Shown: positions 8,030 through 17,097, counted from the stretch's first letter. The stretch: DNA of 39,480 nt from Paracoccus onchidii (GCF_028294535.1 NZ_JAQBIE010000030.1:1-39480); one strand, 5' to 3'. Notes: a model not told the origin generated them from the letters alone. Program-made: numbers and translations.

Positions 8030-8770
8030 ATGAGCAGTGACGGGAACATATATCTGGAACGAAACGGCGCGATCGGCGAAATCGTCCTGAATCGTCCGCA
8101 AAAGCACAACGCCCTGACGCCCCGCATGTATCGCGACATCGGGCAGGCTTGTGCCGATCTGGATGCCGATGACAACCTCAGGGTCGGAATCATCCGCGGC
8201 GCAGGTGATCGCGCTTTTTGTGCCGGCTCCGACATCAAGGCGCTGGAGGGCTATGAGGATTTCTGGGCATGGCGCAACCGTTATGACTACATCCCGCCGA
8301 TCCTGGCTGTGCGAAAACCCCTGATCGCGGCGACCAAAGGCTGGGCGCTTGGGGGCGGCATGGAAATCGCCTTGGCATGTGATCTGCGCGTCGCCGCGCG
8401 CTCGACCATCTTTTCCGCGCCCGAGGTCGCGTTGGGATGGAATGGCGCGGGCGGCGCGGCGCAGCATCTGGTTCGGCTATGCGGCTATGGCCGGGCGATG
8501 CAGGTGCTGCTGACCGCGCAGCGTTTCGACGCCGAAACCGCTCAGGGCTGGGGCATGATTGAAATGCTGGTCGACGTTGGTGCCGAAACGGATGCCGCAC
8601 GTGAACTTGCCACCAGCATTGCAGCCCATTCCAGCGTGGCCACCCAGGCCGTCAAGGCCGCAGTGCGCAACGCCGGCGACACCACCGTTTCACAGGGCCT
8701 ACGCTATGACAACGAGCTGATGTCGCTTTGCTTTGCAAAGGTCGAGCGCGACAAGGTAAAGTCCGGATGA
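8030..8770 (+). CDS. enoyl-CoA hydratase/isomerase family protein
   Basis: A 246-residue crotonase-fold enzyme. The oxyanion-hole segments FCAGSDIKAL and KGWALGGGMEIALACD are present. Both glutamates used by true hydratases are kept, E112 (GGGMEIA) and E132 (SAPEVALG), so hydration of a 2-enoyl-CoA is plausible. It follows dctM by six bases. Distance to the two CoA-transferase genes suggests it works on a CoA ester made by one of them. CaiD-type crotonobetainyl-CoA hydratase is one candidate because a carnitine operon lies nearby, but the sequence does not decide this. Confidence 0.85.
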   Translation: MSSDGNIYLERNGAIGEIVLNRPQKHNALTPRMYRDIGQACADLDADDNLRVGIIRGAGDRAFCAGSDIKALEGYEDFWAWRNRYDYIPPILAVRKPLIAATKGWALGGGMEIALACDLRVAARSTIFSAPEVALGWNGAGGAAQHLVRLCGYGRAMQVLLTAQRFDAETAQGWGMIEMLVDVGAETDAARELATSIAAHSSVATQAVKAAVRNAGDTTVSQGLRYDNELMSLCFAKVERDKVKSG

Positions 8771-8794
8771 CATTCATGATGCAAGGGACGGTAT

Positions 8795-9571
8795 ATGGCT
8801 GCGCAGACAGAGGACGCGACACAAGGCCCACGCAAGAAGGCCTCTGTTCCGGCGGTGGAAAAGGCGCTGGATATATTGGAAGTTCTGTCCAGTCATCGCG
8901 ACGGCCTGACGATGAACGAGCTGGTCGAAGCCCTCGAACGCTCGATGGGAGAGATATACCGCGTCGTCCTGTATCTGGTCGAACGCGACTATTTGCAGCA
9001 AGATCCCGATACGTCACGTTACAGCCTGACGCCACGGCTGTTCGAACTGGCACATCGCAATCCTGTCACCGAACGCATGCTGAACAAGGCGGTCCCGGTG
9101 CTGGAACGCATTGCGGCCATTACGGAACAATCCTGCCATCTGGGCGTGCTGAATCGCGCGAACATCCTGATCCTGGCATCGGTCGCAAGCCCGCGTCCGG
9201 CCGGCTACGCGGTCCGGACGGGCGCGATGTTTCCGGCACTGATGACAAGCACCGGAATGGTCGTGGTCGCACACTCCGATCCAGAGGCGCAGAACCGTTT
9301 CGCCGGACGCGCACCCGCAGACGCGCGCGACGCCATTCGAAAGCGGCTGCAGGATATTTCCCTTCATGGATACGACGACAGCGAAAGCCAGATCGTGAAA
9401 GGGGTCAGGAACCTTTCGGCGCCGGTTTTCGACAACAGGGGCGTCGTCGGTGCGATCACCTGCGGACATATCGACCAATCCAACATGAAAACAACCGCGG
9501 CGGAAACGCTGGAAATCATCCGCGAGAACGCAAGGCAACTATCACGCGCACTGGGCTGGCTGGGGGACTGA
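8795..9571 (+). CDS. IclR-family transcriptional regulator
   Basis: A 258-residue IclR regulator. The N-terminal winged helix covers about residues 18-85 (VPAVEKALDILEVLSSH... DYLQQDPDTSRYSLTPRLFEL). The C-terminal effector domain ends with FDNRGVVGAITCGHIDQSN and a final helix, as is usual. It sits inside the operon, 24 bases after the hydratase gene and 40 before the first CoA-transferase gene. It probably senses the imported compound or an intermediate and controls the divergent promoter region at 5061-5194. IclR proteins may activate or repress; the sequence does not say which. Confidence 0.88.
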   Translation: MAAQTEDATQGPRKKASVPAVEKALDILEVLSSHRDGLTMNELVEALERSMGEIYRVVLYLVERDYLQQDPDTSRYSLTPRLFELAHRNPVTERMLNKAVPVLERIAAITEQSCHLGVLNRANILILASVASPRPAGYAVRTGAMFPALMTSTGMVVVAHSDPEAQNRFAGRAPADARDAIRKRLQDISLHGYDDSESQIVKGVRNLSAPVFDNRGVVGAITCGHIDQSNMKTTAAETLEIIRENARQLSRALGWLGD

Positions 9572-9611
9572 TCATCCGCGCCTCGTCCGGGCCAAATTCG
9601 GACAGAGGACG

Positions 9612-10793
9612 ATGATGACTGAACATACGATCCCCACGCTTGATCAAGATGATCTCCCGCTTGCCGGTGTCAGGGTGCTTGATTTCGCACAGTTTCTGGC
9701 AGGACCGGTTGCAGCCATGAGACTTGCCGATCTTGGCGCGGATGTCATCAAGATCGAGCGCCCGCAAGGCGGTGATGCCTGTCGTGCGTTGGCCATACGC
9801 GATCAGAAATTCGCCGGTGACAGCCTGCTTTTTCATACCTTCAACCGCGGCAAGCGTAGTTATGCCGCCAATCTGAAGGACGCCGAAGACCTGAAGGATG
9901 TGAAAGCTCTGATCAGATCGGCTGACGTTCTTATCCACAATTTTCGCCCCGGCATCATGGAACGCCTGGGACTGGGCTTCGATCAGATCCGGGAAATCAA
10001 CCCGACACTCGTCTATGCCTCGGTGACCGGTTACGGCAACAAAGGGCCGTGGCGCGACAAGCCGGGACAGGATCTGCTGGTTCAGTCACTCTCGGGCATG
10101 GCCTGGCTATCGGGCAATGGCGATGACGATCCCGTCCCTGTCGGCTTTCCGCTGGTCGATATCGCCACTGCCGGAAATCTGGTTCAGGGCATTCTGGCAC
10201 AGTTGTTCAGGCGGGAACGAACCGGCAGGGGCGGATTGGTCGAGGTTGACCTGATGAGTTCGGCAATAGACCTGCAGATCGAACATCTCACCTCGCATTT
10301 GAATGGCGATGGATCGCTGCCCGAACGCAGCGCAACCAGCAACGCCAATGTTTATGGTGCCGCCCCATATGGCATCTATCAGCTCGATGGCGGCTATCTG
10401 GCGATCGCCATGACGCCGATCTCTGCTCTGGCGAAACTCCTTGAAATCTCGGCACTTGATCAGTTCAGCCAGGACGAGGCTTTCTCAAAACGCGAAGAGA
10501 TCAAGGCGATCCTGACCGAAGCCCTGGCGGGACACAATCTGGATGATGTGTTGGGCGTGCTGGAAGCGGCCGATATCTGGTGCGCCAAGGTCATGAACTG
10601 GACCGAGTTCACAGGCTCTGACGGCTTTCAGGCGCTTGATCCGATCACGCAGGTCAGCGGCCCGGACGGCAGCACCGCCATTGTAACGCGATGCCCGATC
10701 AGGCTGGATGGCGCTGTTCCCAGGAACGGACGCGGTGCCCCTGCACTTGGCGCAGACAACCCACAAATTCGCAACGAATTGCTGCCCGGGTAA
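9612..10793 (+). CDS. CaiB/BaiF class III CoA-transferase, first copy
   Basis: A 393-residue class III CoA-transferase. The opening LAGVRVLDFAQFLAGPVAAM and the block NFRPGIMERLGLGFDQIREIN are hallmarks. The catalytic aspartate is D183 in PLVDIATAG, so it should be active in moving CoA between carboxylic acids through an aspartyl-CoA anhydride. Length is normal. It is separated from the MaoC gene by 80 bases and from a paralogue by the MaoC gene. The start is one of two adjacent ATGs after AGAGGA. The acid it activates is unknown; family members act on carnitine, formate/oxalate, itaconate, mesaconate and others. Confidence 0.88.
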   Translation: MMTEHTIPTLDQDDLPLAGVRVLDFAQFLAGPVAAMRLADLGADVIKIERPQGGDACRALAIRDQKFAGDSLLFHTFNRGKRSYAANLKDAEDLKDVKALIRSADVLIHNFRPGIMERLGLGFDQIREINPTLVYASVTGYGNKGPWRDKPGQDLLVQSLSGMAWLSGNGDDDPVPVGFPLVDIATAGNLVQGILAQLFRRERTGRGGLVEVDLMSSAIDLQIEHLTSHLNGDGSLPERSATSNANVYGAAPYGIYQLDGGYLAIAMTPISALAKLLEISALDQFSQDEAFSKREEIKAILTEALAGHNLDDVLGVLEAADIWCAKVMNWTEFTGSDGFQALDPITQVSGPDGSTAIVTRCPIRLDGAVPRNGRGAPALGADNPQIRNELLPG

Positions 10794-10874
10794 CCCGGCT
10801 ATGGAAGCTCACGACCAGCAGGCACGGCTGACACGCAATCTTGCCCAGAATGACCCCAACACACGAGGAATACA

Positions 10875-11333
10875 GTGATTGTTGAGCAATATTACGAAGA
10901 TTACGAGATCGACAGCGGCAGACTGACATTCGGGCGCACAATCACCGAAACCGATTTCATCGTCCATGCCGGACATACCGGCGATTTCTTTCCCCATCAC
11001 ATGGACAAGGAATGGTGTGCCACCCAAGACATCGGACAAAGGATCGCGCATGGCACCTTGGTGTTCTCGGTGGGTATCGGCATGACGGCATCGACCATCA
11101 ACCCGCATGCAATGTCCTATGGCTATGACCGGTTGCGCTTTATCCGGCCGGTCCATATCGGCGACACGATCCGCACCAGAACCCGCATCAGCGAAAAGCG
11201 CGATCACCCAAAGCGTTCCGATGTCGGATTCGTTCACGAAGCCATCGAGATCATCAACCAACATGATCAGGTCGTGCTTGCATGTGACCACCTTTACCTG
11301 GTCGGGAAAGCCGGTTCTCCGGACAGGCCCTGA
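10875..11333 (+). CDS. MaoC-like (R)-hydratase/dehydratase
   Basis: A 152-residue hotdog-fold protein of the MaoC group. The active-site pattern is D37 and H41/H42 in [16 protein letters not shown], matching the Asp-His pair of (R)-specific enoyl-CoA hydratases, followed by [16 protein letters not shown], the conserved hydratase helix. It begins with GTG at 10875, seven bases after a GAGGA ribosome site. It lies between the two CoA-transferase genes. With the crotonase gene upstream the operon thus holds two unrelated hydratase folds, which would suit two hydration steps or two stereoisomers. Confidence 0.82.
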   Translation: MIVEQYYEDYEIDSGRLTFGRTITETDFIVHAGHTGDFFPHHMDKEWCATQDIGQRIAHGTLVFSVGIGMTASTINPHAMSYGYDRLRFIRPVHIGDTIRTRTRISEKRDHPKRSDVGFVHEAIEIINQHDQVVLACDHLYLVGKAGSPDRP

Positions 11334-11367
11334 GCCCGGATCAAAGCACGAAAGGCCAAATCAAATC

Positions 11368-12525
11368 ATGCCGCCCGATCATCTTCCGCTGACAGGTCTG
11401 TTGGTTATCGACCTGTCCCAGTTTCTTGCCGGCCCCTATGCTTCCTTACGATTGCAGGATCTGGGCGCACGCGTCATCAAGGTCGAACGCCCGGGCAAAG
11501 GCGATCTTTCGCGCAGCCTCTATCTGTCTGACACGATGCTTGACGGCGACAGCACGATCTTTCACGCGATTAACCGGGGCAAGCAAAGTATTGCACTGGA
11601 TCTGAAGAATGCCGGCGACATGGCGGCATTGAAAAAGCTTATTTCCAAGGCTGACGTGGTCATCCAGAATTTCCGGCCCGGCGTCATCGAACGCCTTGGG
11701 CTTGGGTATGATGACATGCAAAAATTCGCGCCACATATCGTCTATGGCTCGGTGTCGGGCTATGGGCCAGACGGCCCCTGGGCGCGATATCCCGGTCAGG
11801 ATCTGCTTGCGCAGGCACGATCCGGCGTGATGTGGCTGAACGGCGATGACGGTCAGGGGCCTGTTCCCTTCGGTCTGGCGATTGCCGATATGTTTGCGGG
11901 GGCCAATCTTGTTCAGGGCATATTGGCGTCGCTGGTGCGCAAAGGCATCAGCGGCACGGGCTGCCATGTCGAGACCAGCCTGCTGGAAAGCATGATAGAT
12001 TTTCAGTTCGAAATGCTGGCCACACACCTGAACGACGGTGGCCGGCCGCCGCGCCGGGCCACGCATCGATCTGCCCATGCAGGGCTGTCGGCGCCCTATG
12101 GGGTTTATCAAACGCTGGACGGCTATATCGCAATCGCGATGACGCCGATTGATCGGCTTGCCGATTTACTTGGGCTGCCTGCTCTTGACGTCTTTGCCAG
12201 CGCACCAGAAAGCTGGTTCGCGGAACGCGACACCATCAAGCAAATTATCGCAACGCATCTGGCTGATGCCACAACCGATCATTGGCTCGCGCTGCTAGAG
12301 CCCCACGATATTTGGTGCGCCAAGGTTCTGGAATGGCAGGACCTGCTAAAGCATGAAGCCTTTCAACGACTGGACATGTTGCAAAGCGTCGAGCGGTGCG
12401 ACGGTCGCACCATGCGCCTGACACGTTCGCCACTTCGAATAAACGGCCATCGACCGGCAAGCCGTCAGGGCGCACCTTCTATCGGTGCGGATTCCGCCAG
12501 CATCCGGAAGGAATTCGACATATGA
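11368..12525 (+). CDS. CaiB/BaiF class III CoA-transferase, second copy
   Basis: A 385-residue paralogue of the CoA-transferase at 9612. Blocks shared nearly word for word include FLAGP, NFRPG, ERLGLG, GYG, PGQDLL, NLVQGIL, AIAMTPI and DIWCAKV. The catalytic aspartate is kept at D174 (IADMFAG). The start ATG at 11368 is 34 bases after the MaoC stop; an upstream in-frame extension overlapping MaoC is not credible. It is the last gene of the operon, converging on the GlxA-type regulator. Two retained aspartates argue for two active enzymes, perhaps for different acceptors, or a heteromer. Confidence 0.87.
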   Translation: MPPDHLPLTGLLVIDLSQFLAGPYASLRLQDLGARVIKVERPGKGDLSRSLYLSDTMLDGDSTIFHAINRGKQSIALDLKNAGDMAALKKLISKADVVIQNFRPGVIERLGLGYDDMQKFAPHIVYGSVSGYGPDGPWARYPGQDLLAQARSGVMWLNGDDGQGPVPFGLAIADMFAGANLVQGILASLVRKGISGTGCHVETSLLESMIDFQFEMLATHLNDGGRPPRRATHRSAHAGLSAPYGVYQTLDGYIAIAMTPIDRLADLLGLPALDVFASAPESWFAERDTIKQIIATHLADATTDHWLALLEPHDIWCAKVLEWQDLLKHEAFQRLDMLQSVERCDGRTMRLTRSPLRINGHRPASRQGAPSIGADSASIRKEFDI

Positions 12526-12647
12526 TCACCCCCGGACGGCACCAATAACAGTAACCGCGGCAGGTGCAGATGGAACATATCGCCCGCTTGAAACTCGAAC
12601 GTTTCAGTGGGTGCCGTGAAGTGAATACGGCAGGGCGGCTCGGCCGC

Positions 12648-13595
12648 CTAACCGCCCGAGGATTTGGGCCGTCGTCCGACCCAACGCCGCAGCGGCTGGC
12701 CATAGGTGCGGCGAAATGCCTTTTCCAGCGCCGCCGCGTCGGAATAGCCGCAACGCAGGGCAATCTCTTGCAACGACAGATCGGTGGAAGATGCCAGTTC
12801 CCGTGCGCGCGCCAGACGCAGCATCTGGGCATATCGTCCCGGCCCCATGCCGATCTCGGATTGGAACATCCGGCTTAGGCTGCGCCGCGACGTCCCGATC
12901 GACGCGGCCAGTTCCGGCTGGGAAAGCGGGGTTTCGACATTCTCGGCCATGACGCGGATCGCCTGTTGCAGCTTCTGTGATCCGCGGCTGCCGATCCCCA
13001 GTCCAATGCGTGATCCGGCCTGCTTGCGCGCCGCATCATGCAGGAACATCGACGTGGCGGCAAAGGCCGCGGCGGGTCCGAACAGCCGACCCACCAGTGC
13101 CAGCATCATGTCAAGCGACGAGGCCGCGCCACCGCTGCTCCAGACCGGACCGTCAAGAACATAGCGCTGATGGCTGACCAGAACATCGGGGAATGTTTCG
13201 GCGAAATCGGCAAGCACGCTCCAGTGCAGGGTTGCTGCATGACCTTGCAACAGCCCCGCCTGCGCGATCAGCCACGACCCGCAATCTGCCCCGATCAGCC
13301 GCGTGCCCCGTCGCGCCACCCGCCGCAACAGCGCCCCGGTCCGCCCCGCGGCATGGTCGCGAAACCCATAGCCCGCCACAACCAGCAGCGCGTCGGGCGC
13401 ACCCAGATCCGCCAGCGCGATATCGGGCAGCACCCGCAAGCCGCTGGAACTGCGCACTGGCCCGTCATCGGGCGTGACCACGCACCATGACAGATCGGGA
13501 TAGCCGTGATCATGCACCGCGCGAAGCGGCTCGATCAGCGATGACAGCACAAAGTTCGAAAAGCCGTCAAACAACAGGACAGCATAGCGGGGCAT
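12648..13595 (-). CDS. GlxA/CdhR-type AraC-family regulator of carnitine catabolism
   Basis: A 315-residue regulator with an N-terminal DJ-1/PfpI-like domain (YAVLLFDGFSNFVLSSLIEPLR, then GADCGSWLIAQAGLL) and a C-terminal AraC helix-turn-helix (residues about 215-305, AASIGTSRRSLSRMFQ and EIALRCGYSDAAALEKAFRR). This architecture is that of GlxA, GbdR and CdhR regulators; CdhR controls carnitine catabolism. The start at 13595 (MPRYAVLL) is chosen by family alignment, since the longer frame adds 12 unrelated residues. It is divergent from the carnitine operon. A perfect 6-bp hairpin at 12634-12648 overlaps its stop. Confidence 0.85.
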   Translation of the reverse strand: MPRYAVLLFDGFSNFVLSSLIEPLRAVHDHGYPDLSWCVVTPDDGPVRSSSGLRVLPDIALADLGAPDALLVVAGYGFRDHAAGRTGALLRRVARRGTRLIGADCGSWLIAQAGLLQGHAATLHWSVLADFAETFPDVLVSHQRYVLDGPVWSSGGAASSLDMMLALVGRLFGPAAAFAATSMFLHDAARKQAGSRIGLGIGSRGSQKLQQAIRVMAENVETPLSQPELAASIGTSRRSLSRMFQSEIGMGPGRYAQMLRLARARELASSTDLSLQEIALRCGYSDAAALEKAFRRTYGQPLRRWVGRRPKSSGG

Positions 13596-13615
13596 CAGGA
13601 AACGGGGCCAATTAT

Positions 13616-13642
13616 GACAATTAAATGGCATTATTAGACAAT
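13616..13642. promoter_or_regulatory. GACAAT direct repeats, possible GlxA/CdhR operator
   Basis: GACAAT occurs at 13616-13621 and 13637-13642, exactly 21 bases apart, so both lie on the same face of the helix. The spacing suits an AraC-family dimer, in the gap between the regulator and the carnitine operon. Assignment to this regulator is inferred from position. Confidence 0.4.
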
Positions 13643-13756
13643 CAGCGCCAGCTGTGAACCCCTATGTTCGCAAAACACCCCCGGCTCCGCCTGTCCGAGG
13701 GGATGGCCCGGCCGGGCCGCAAATCAAAGGCCAGAAATTCAAGGAAGGAGATAGCC

Positions 13757-14683
13757 TTGCCGCTAAGCATGAATCGCGAGGTTTTCATCACCTGTGCCGT
13801 GACCGGATCGGGCGGCACGCAGGACCGCAGCCCGCATGTCCCCCGCTCGCCCCGCGAGATCGCCGAAAGCGCGATCGATGCCGCAAAGGCGGGTGCCGCC
13901 ATCGTGCATTGCCATGTCCGCGATCCCGAAACCGGCGCGCCCTCGCGTGATCTTGCGCTGTATCGCGAAGTGACGGACCGCATCCGCGAGTCCGATACCG
14001 ATGTCGTCCTGAACCTGACGGCGGGCATGGGCGGCGATATCGTCTTCGGATCTTCCGAGGCTCCGTTTCCGGTCAATGCCGCCGCCACCGACATGATCGG
14101 CGCGACCGAACGCATGGCCCATATCACGGAATGCCTGCCCGAGATCTGCACGCTGGACTGCGGCACGATGAACTTTGCCGAGGCCGATTACGTCATGACG
14201 AACACGCCCGGCATGCTGCGCGCCATGGGCGCGATGATGACCCGGCTGGGTGTCAAACCCGAGATCGAGGCCTTTGATACCGGGCATCTATGGTTCGCAA
14301 GGCAACTGGTCGAGGAAGGCACGCTTACCTCGCCCGCGCTGGTGCAGCTGTGCATGGGAGTTCCCTGGGGCGCGCCCAACGATCTGAACACCTTCATGGC
14401 CATGGTGAACAATGTGCCCTCGGACTGGACCTGGTCGGCCTTCAGCCTTGGCCGCGACCAGATGCCTTATGTTTCGGCCTCGGTTCTGGGCGGCGGGAAT
14501 GTCCGCGTCGGCCTTGAAGACAACCTGTTCCTCGACAAGGGGGTTCTGGCAACGAACGCGCAGCTGGTCGAACGCGCCGCGTCGCTGATCGGGAACATGG
14601 GTGCCAGGATCATCGGCCCCGAAGAGGTGCGCCGCAAACTGGGCCTTCGCAAGCAGGCCCCGGTCGCGAATGCGGTGGCATGA
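13757..14683 (+). CDS. 3-dehydrocarnitine:acetyl-CoA trimethylamine transferase (BKACE family)
   Basis: A beta-keto acid cleavage enzyme of about 308 residues. The metal-binding HCHVRDPETG (two histidines) and the opening FITCAVTGSGGT are diagnostic. In carnitine catabolism this family cleaves 3-dehydrocarnitine with acetyl-CoA to betainyl-CoA and acetoacetate. The substrate assignment rests on the next gene, a carnitine dehydrogenase/thioesterase fusion. Start choice: TTG at 13757 has AAGGAGAT six bases upstream, while the ATG at 13769 is 18 bases from it; the longer frame starting at 13664 has no ribosome site. The leader contains a GC-rich palindrome at 13705-13718. Confidence 0.87.
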   Translation: MPLSMNREVFITCAVTGSGGTQDRSPHVPRSPREIAESAIDAAKAGAAIVHCHVRDPETGAPSRDLALYREVTDRIRESDTDVVLNLTAGMGGDIVFGSSEAPFPVNAAATDMIGATERMAHITECLPEICTLDCGTMNFAEADYVMTNTPGMLRAMGAMMTRLGVKPEIEAFDTGHLWFARQLVEEGTLTSPALVQLCMGVPWGAPNDLNTFMAMVNNVPSDWTWSAFSLGRDQMPYVSASVLGGGNVRVGLEDNLFLDKGVLATNAQLVERAASLIGNMGARIIGPEEVRRKLGLRKQAPVANAVA

Positions 14684-14706
14684 CAATGACGCAACAGGAG
14701 AGCAGC

Positions 14707-16155
14707 ATGACAAGAAAGGCCGCGATCATCGGCGGTGGCGTGATTGGCGGCGGCTGGGCCGCGCGGTTCCTGCTGAACGGCTGGGACGTCGCGATCTTTG
14801 ACCCTGACCCACAGGCCGAACGCAAGATCGGCGAGGTTCTGGACAATGCGCGGCGCGCGCTGCCCGCGCTTTATGATCGGGCATTGCCGCCCGAGGGACG
14901 GCTGAGCTGGCATGACGATCTGGCCAGCGCGGTCGCGGATGCCGACTGGGTGCAGGAAAGCGTGCCCGAAACGCTGGCCCTGAAGCACAAGGTGCTTGGT
15001 CAGCTTGGTGCGCTTGCACCGGCCAATGCCGTGATCGGGTCTTCGACCTCGGGGTTCAAACCCTCGGAACTGAATGCCGAGGGGGCCCGCGCCATCGTCG
15101 CGCATCCCTTCAACCCGGTCTATCTGCTGCCGCTGATCGAATTGGTGGGCGAGGCCGATACCTGCGCCCGCGCGTCCACGTTGCTGCGCGAGGTGGGCTG
15201 CTATCCACTGACCCTGCGCAAGGAGATCGACGCCCATATCGCCGACCGCCTGCTTGAAGCCGTCTGGCGCGAAAGTCTGTGGCTGGTCAAGGATGGCATC
15301 GCCACCACCGAAGAAATCGACGAAGCCATCCGGATGGGCTTTGGCATCAGGTGGGCGCAGATGGGGCTGTTCGAGACCTATCGCATCGCGGGTGGCGAAG
15401 CCGGCATGAAGCATTTCATGTCACAGTTCGGCCCCGCCCTGTCCTGGCCCTGGACCAAGCTGATGGACGTGCCGGAATTCAATGACGAACTGGTCGATCT
15501 GATCGCGTCTCAATCCGACAGCCAATCGGGGCATATGACGATCCGCGAACTGGAACGCCTGCGCGACGACAATATCGTGGGCATGCTACGCGCGCTGCGC
15601 CGCACGGGCACCGGCGCGGGCGGCGTGATCACCGCACATGAAGCCGCCTTGCCCGCACCCCTGCCCGCCGATCTTCCGGTGACGGCAGACCGGCAGGTTC
15701 CGACAAGCTGGACCGACTATAACGGCCACATGAACGATGCCGAATATCTGCGCGCGGCGTCGGATGCCACAGATCGCTTTATCGAGATGATCGGCGCGGA
15801 TGCGGCCTATGTCGCTGCGGGGCACAGCTTCTTCACGGTCGAGACCCATACCCGGTATCTGGCCGAGGTTCATGCCGGCGACCGGCTGCGCATCACGACT
15901 CAGGTTATCGAGGGCGCGGGCAAGCGAATGCACCTGTTCCACCGCATGACACGCGCGGATGGCGAATTGGCAGCCACGGTCGAGGTGATGCTGCTGCATG
16001 TGGACCTGAAGTCCCGCGCGACATGCCCGCCCGGGCCGGCGGTTGCCGCCAACCTGTCGCAATACGCGGCGGCCCATGCGGGCCTGCCCGCCGAGGGGAT
16101 CGGTCGCCATGTTGGCGAAAGGTCGAAAGCCAGCCCGCAAACCGAACCCGCGTGA
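14707..16155 (+). CDS. L-carnitine dehydrogenase fused to betainyl-CoA thioesterase
   Basis: A 482-residue two-domain protein. Residues 1 to about 320 form a 3-hydroxyacyl-CoA-dehydrogenase-like enzyme with the NAD motif IIGGGVIGGGWAARFL and the conserved AHPFNPVYLLPLIELV. Residues about 335-455 are a hotdog thioesterase with SWTDYNGHMNDAEYL. Together they oxidise L-carnitine to 3-dehydrocarnitine and hydrolyse betainyl-CoA to glycine betaine; the BKACE enzyme of the previous gene performs the step between. The start at 14707 has CAGGAG upstream; two earlier ATGs lie in the overlap with the BKACE stop. Such fusions are known in Alphaproteobacteria, whereas other bacteria have two genes. Confidence 0.9.
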   Translation: MTRKAAIIGGGVIGGGWAARFLLNGWDVAIFDPDPQAERKIGEVLDNARRALPALYDRALPPEGRLSWHDDLASAVADADWVQESVPETLALKHKVLGQLGALAPANAVIGSSTSGFKPSELNAEGARAIVAHPFNPVYLLPLIELVGEADTCARASTLLREVGCYPLTLRKEIDAHIADRLLEAVWRESLWLVKDGIATTEEIDEAIRMGFGIRWAQMGLFETYRIAGGEAGMKHFMSQFGPALSWPWTKLMDVPEFNDELVDLIASQSDSQSGHMTIRELERLRDDNIVGMLRALRRTGTGAGGVITAHEAALPAPLPADLPVTADRQVPTSWTDYNGHMNDAEYLRAASDATDRFIEMIGADAAYVAAGHSFFTVETHTRYLAEVHAGDRLRITTQVIEGAGKRMHLFHRMTRADGELAATVEVMLLHVDLKSRATCPPGPAVAANLSQYAAAHAGLPAEGIGRHVGERSKASPQTEPA

Positions 16156-16162
16156 CAACCCC

Positions 16163-16189
16163 GCGCCGCCGCGTCAACAGCGGCGGCGC
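16163..16189 (+). other. strong intergenic hairpin after the carnitine dehydrogenase fusion
   Basis: GCGCCGCCGC pairs perfectly with GCGGCGGCGC across a 7-base loop, 7 bases after the stop of the fusion gene and 37 before the hydrolase start. There is no T-run, so it is more likely a message-stabilising or attenuating hairpin than a full terminator. Confidence 0.5.
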
Positions 16190-16226
16190 ATTCGTTTCAT
16201 CCTATCCAGAAAAGGCATGCCGCAAC

Positions 16227-17045
16227 ATGATCGCCATCTCGCAGTTCGAACGGGAATTCCAGTCCGGTCTGGACGCGATGGAAGGCTTGGCACCGCCCGA
16301 TGCGCGGCGCGCCTATGACGCGCTTTGTAAAGGATTTGCGCCCGATCTGCCAAAAGGGATGGTTCTGAGTGACAGGTTAGTCGCGGGTGTCCCGGTGCGA
16401 CATCACCGGCCGGCGAAGTGCGGTCCGGGCAAGGTTGTGTTCCTGCATGGGGGCGGCTTCACCATTGGATCGCTGGACAGTCATCAAGGTGTCGCCGCGG
16501 GGCTAGCCGAAGCGATCGGGCGCGAAGTTGCAAGCGTCGGCTATCGCCTGTTGCCCGAAGCAAGCTATGCCGACGCCCTTGAAGATTGCCGCGCCGCGAT
16601 CCAGGCGCTGAACCCGGTCGCCATCGTCGGCGACAGCGCCGGAGGGCGGCTGGTGATCGACATCGCGCAGGACATGGCAACCGCGCCGCTTCTGGGGCTG
16701 GTCTATCCGGTGGTGGGGCGGCCCTGCGCCGAAACGCTGGGGGCGGATGCGCCGCTTCTGTCGCGCGCCGATGTGCTGGCGGCCTGGGATGCGATCGCAT
16801 TCGACGCGCCCGACACCCAGCCCTGCCCCGCAACCCGCATCGAGGTGCTGGCCGTGTCGCGCGATCCGCTGACATATCCGCTGGAAAGTGCAGTCGCGCA
16901 ATGGCGCCGCGCGGGTGCCGATGTCGGCTACCGCGTCGCGCCGGACATGCTGCATGGCTGCCTTCACGCGCGGGAATCCCTGCCCGCGATGGATCGGGCA
17001 TGGCGCGAATTTTGCACGGCAATCAGCACGCAGATTGATGGATGA
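16227..17045 (+). CDS. alpha/beta hydrolase of the hormone-sensitive-lipase family
   Basis: A 272-residue esterase-like protein. The oxyanion motif HGGGFTIGS and the nucleophile elbow GDSAGGRL (serine nucleophile) are clear; acid and histidine follow in VSRDPLTY and MLHGCLHA. The start ATG at 16227 (MIAISQFEREF) is chosen because the longer frame runs through the hairpin and out of the fusion gene. Position between the carnitine dehydrogenase fusion and the carrier suggests hydrolysis of acyl-carnitines or a related ester, feeding free carnitine to the pathway. This is inference; some Pseudomonas carnitine systems also recruit an alpha/beta hydrolase for short-chain acylcarnitines. Confidence 0.82.
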   Translation: MIAISQFEREFQSGLDAMEGLAPPDARRAYDALCKGFAPDLPKGMVLSDRLVAGVPVRHHRPAKCGPGKVVFLHGGGFTIGSLDSHQGVAAGLAEAIGREVASVGYRLLPEASYADALEDCRAAIQALNPVAIVGDSAGGRLVIDIAQDMATAPLLGLVYPVVGRPCAETLGADAPLLSRADVLAAWDAIAFDAPDTQPCPATRIEVLAVSRDPLTYPLESAVAQWRRAGADVGYRVAPDMLHGCLHARESLPAMDRAWREFCTAISTQIDG

Positions 17046-17097
17046 CAGAAGGGTCCGGCATCCGCACGGACCCCACACAACAACAAAGGAGAGTGAT

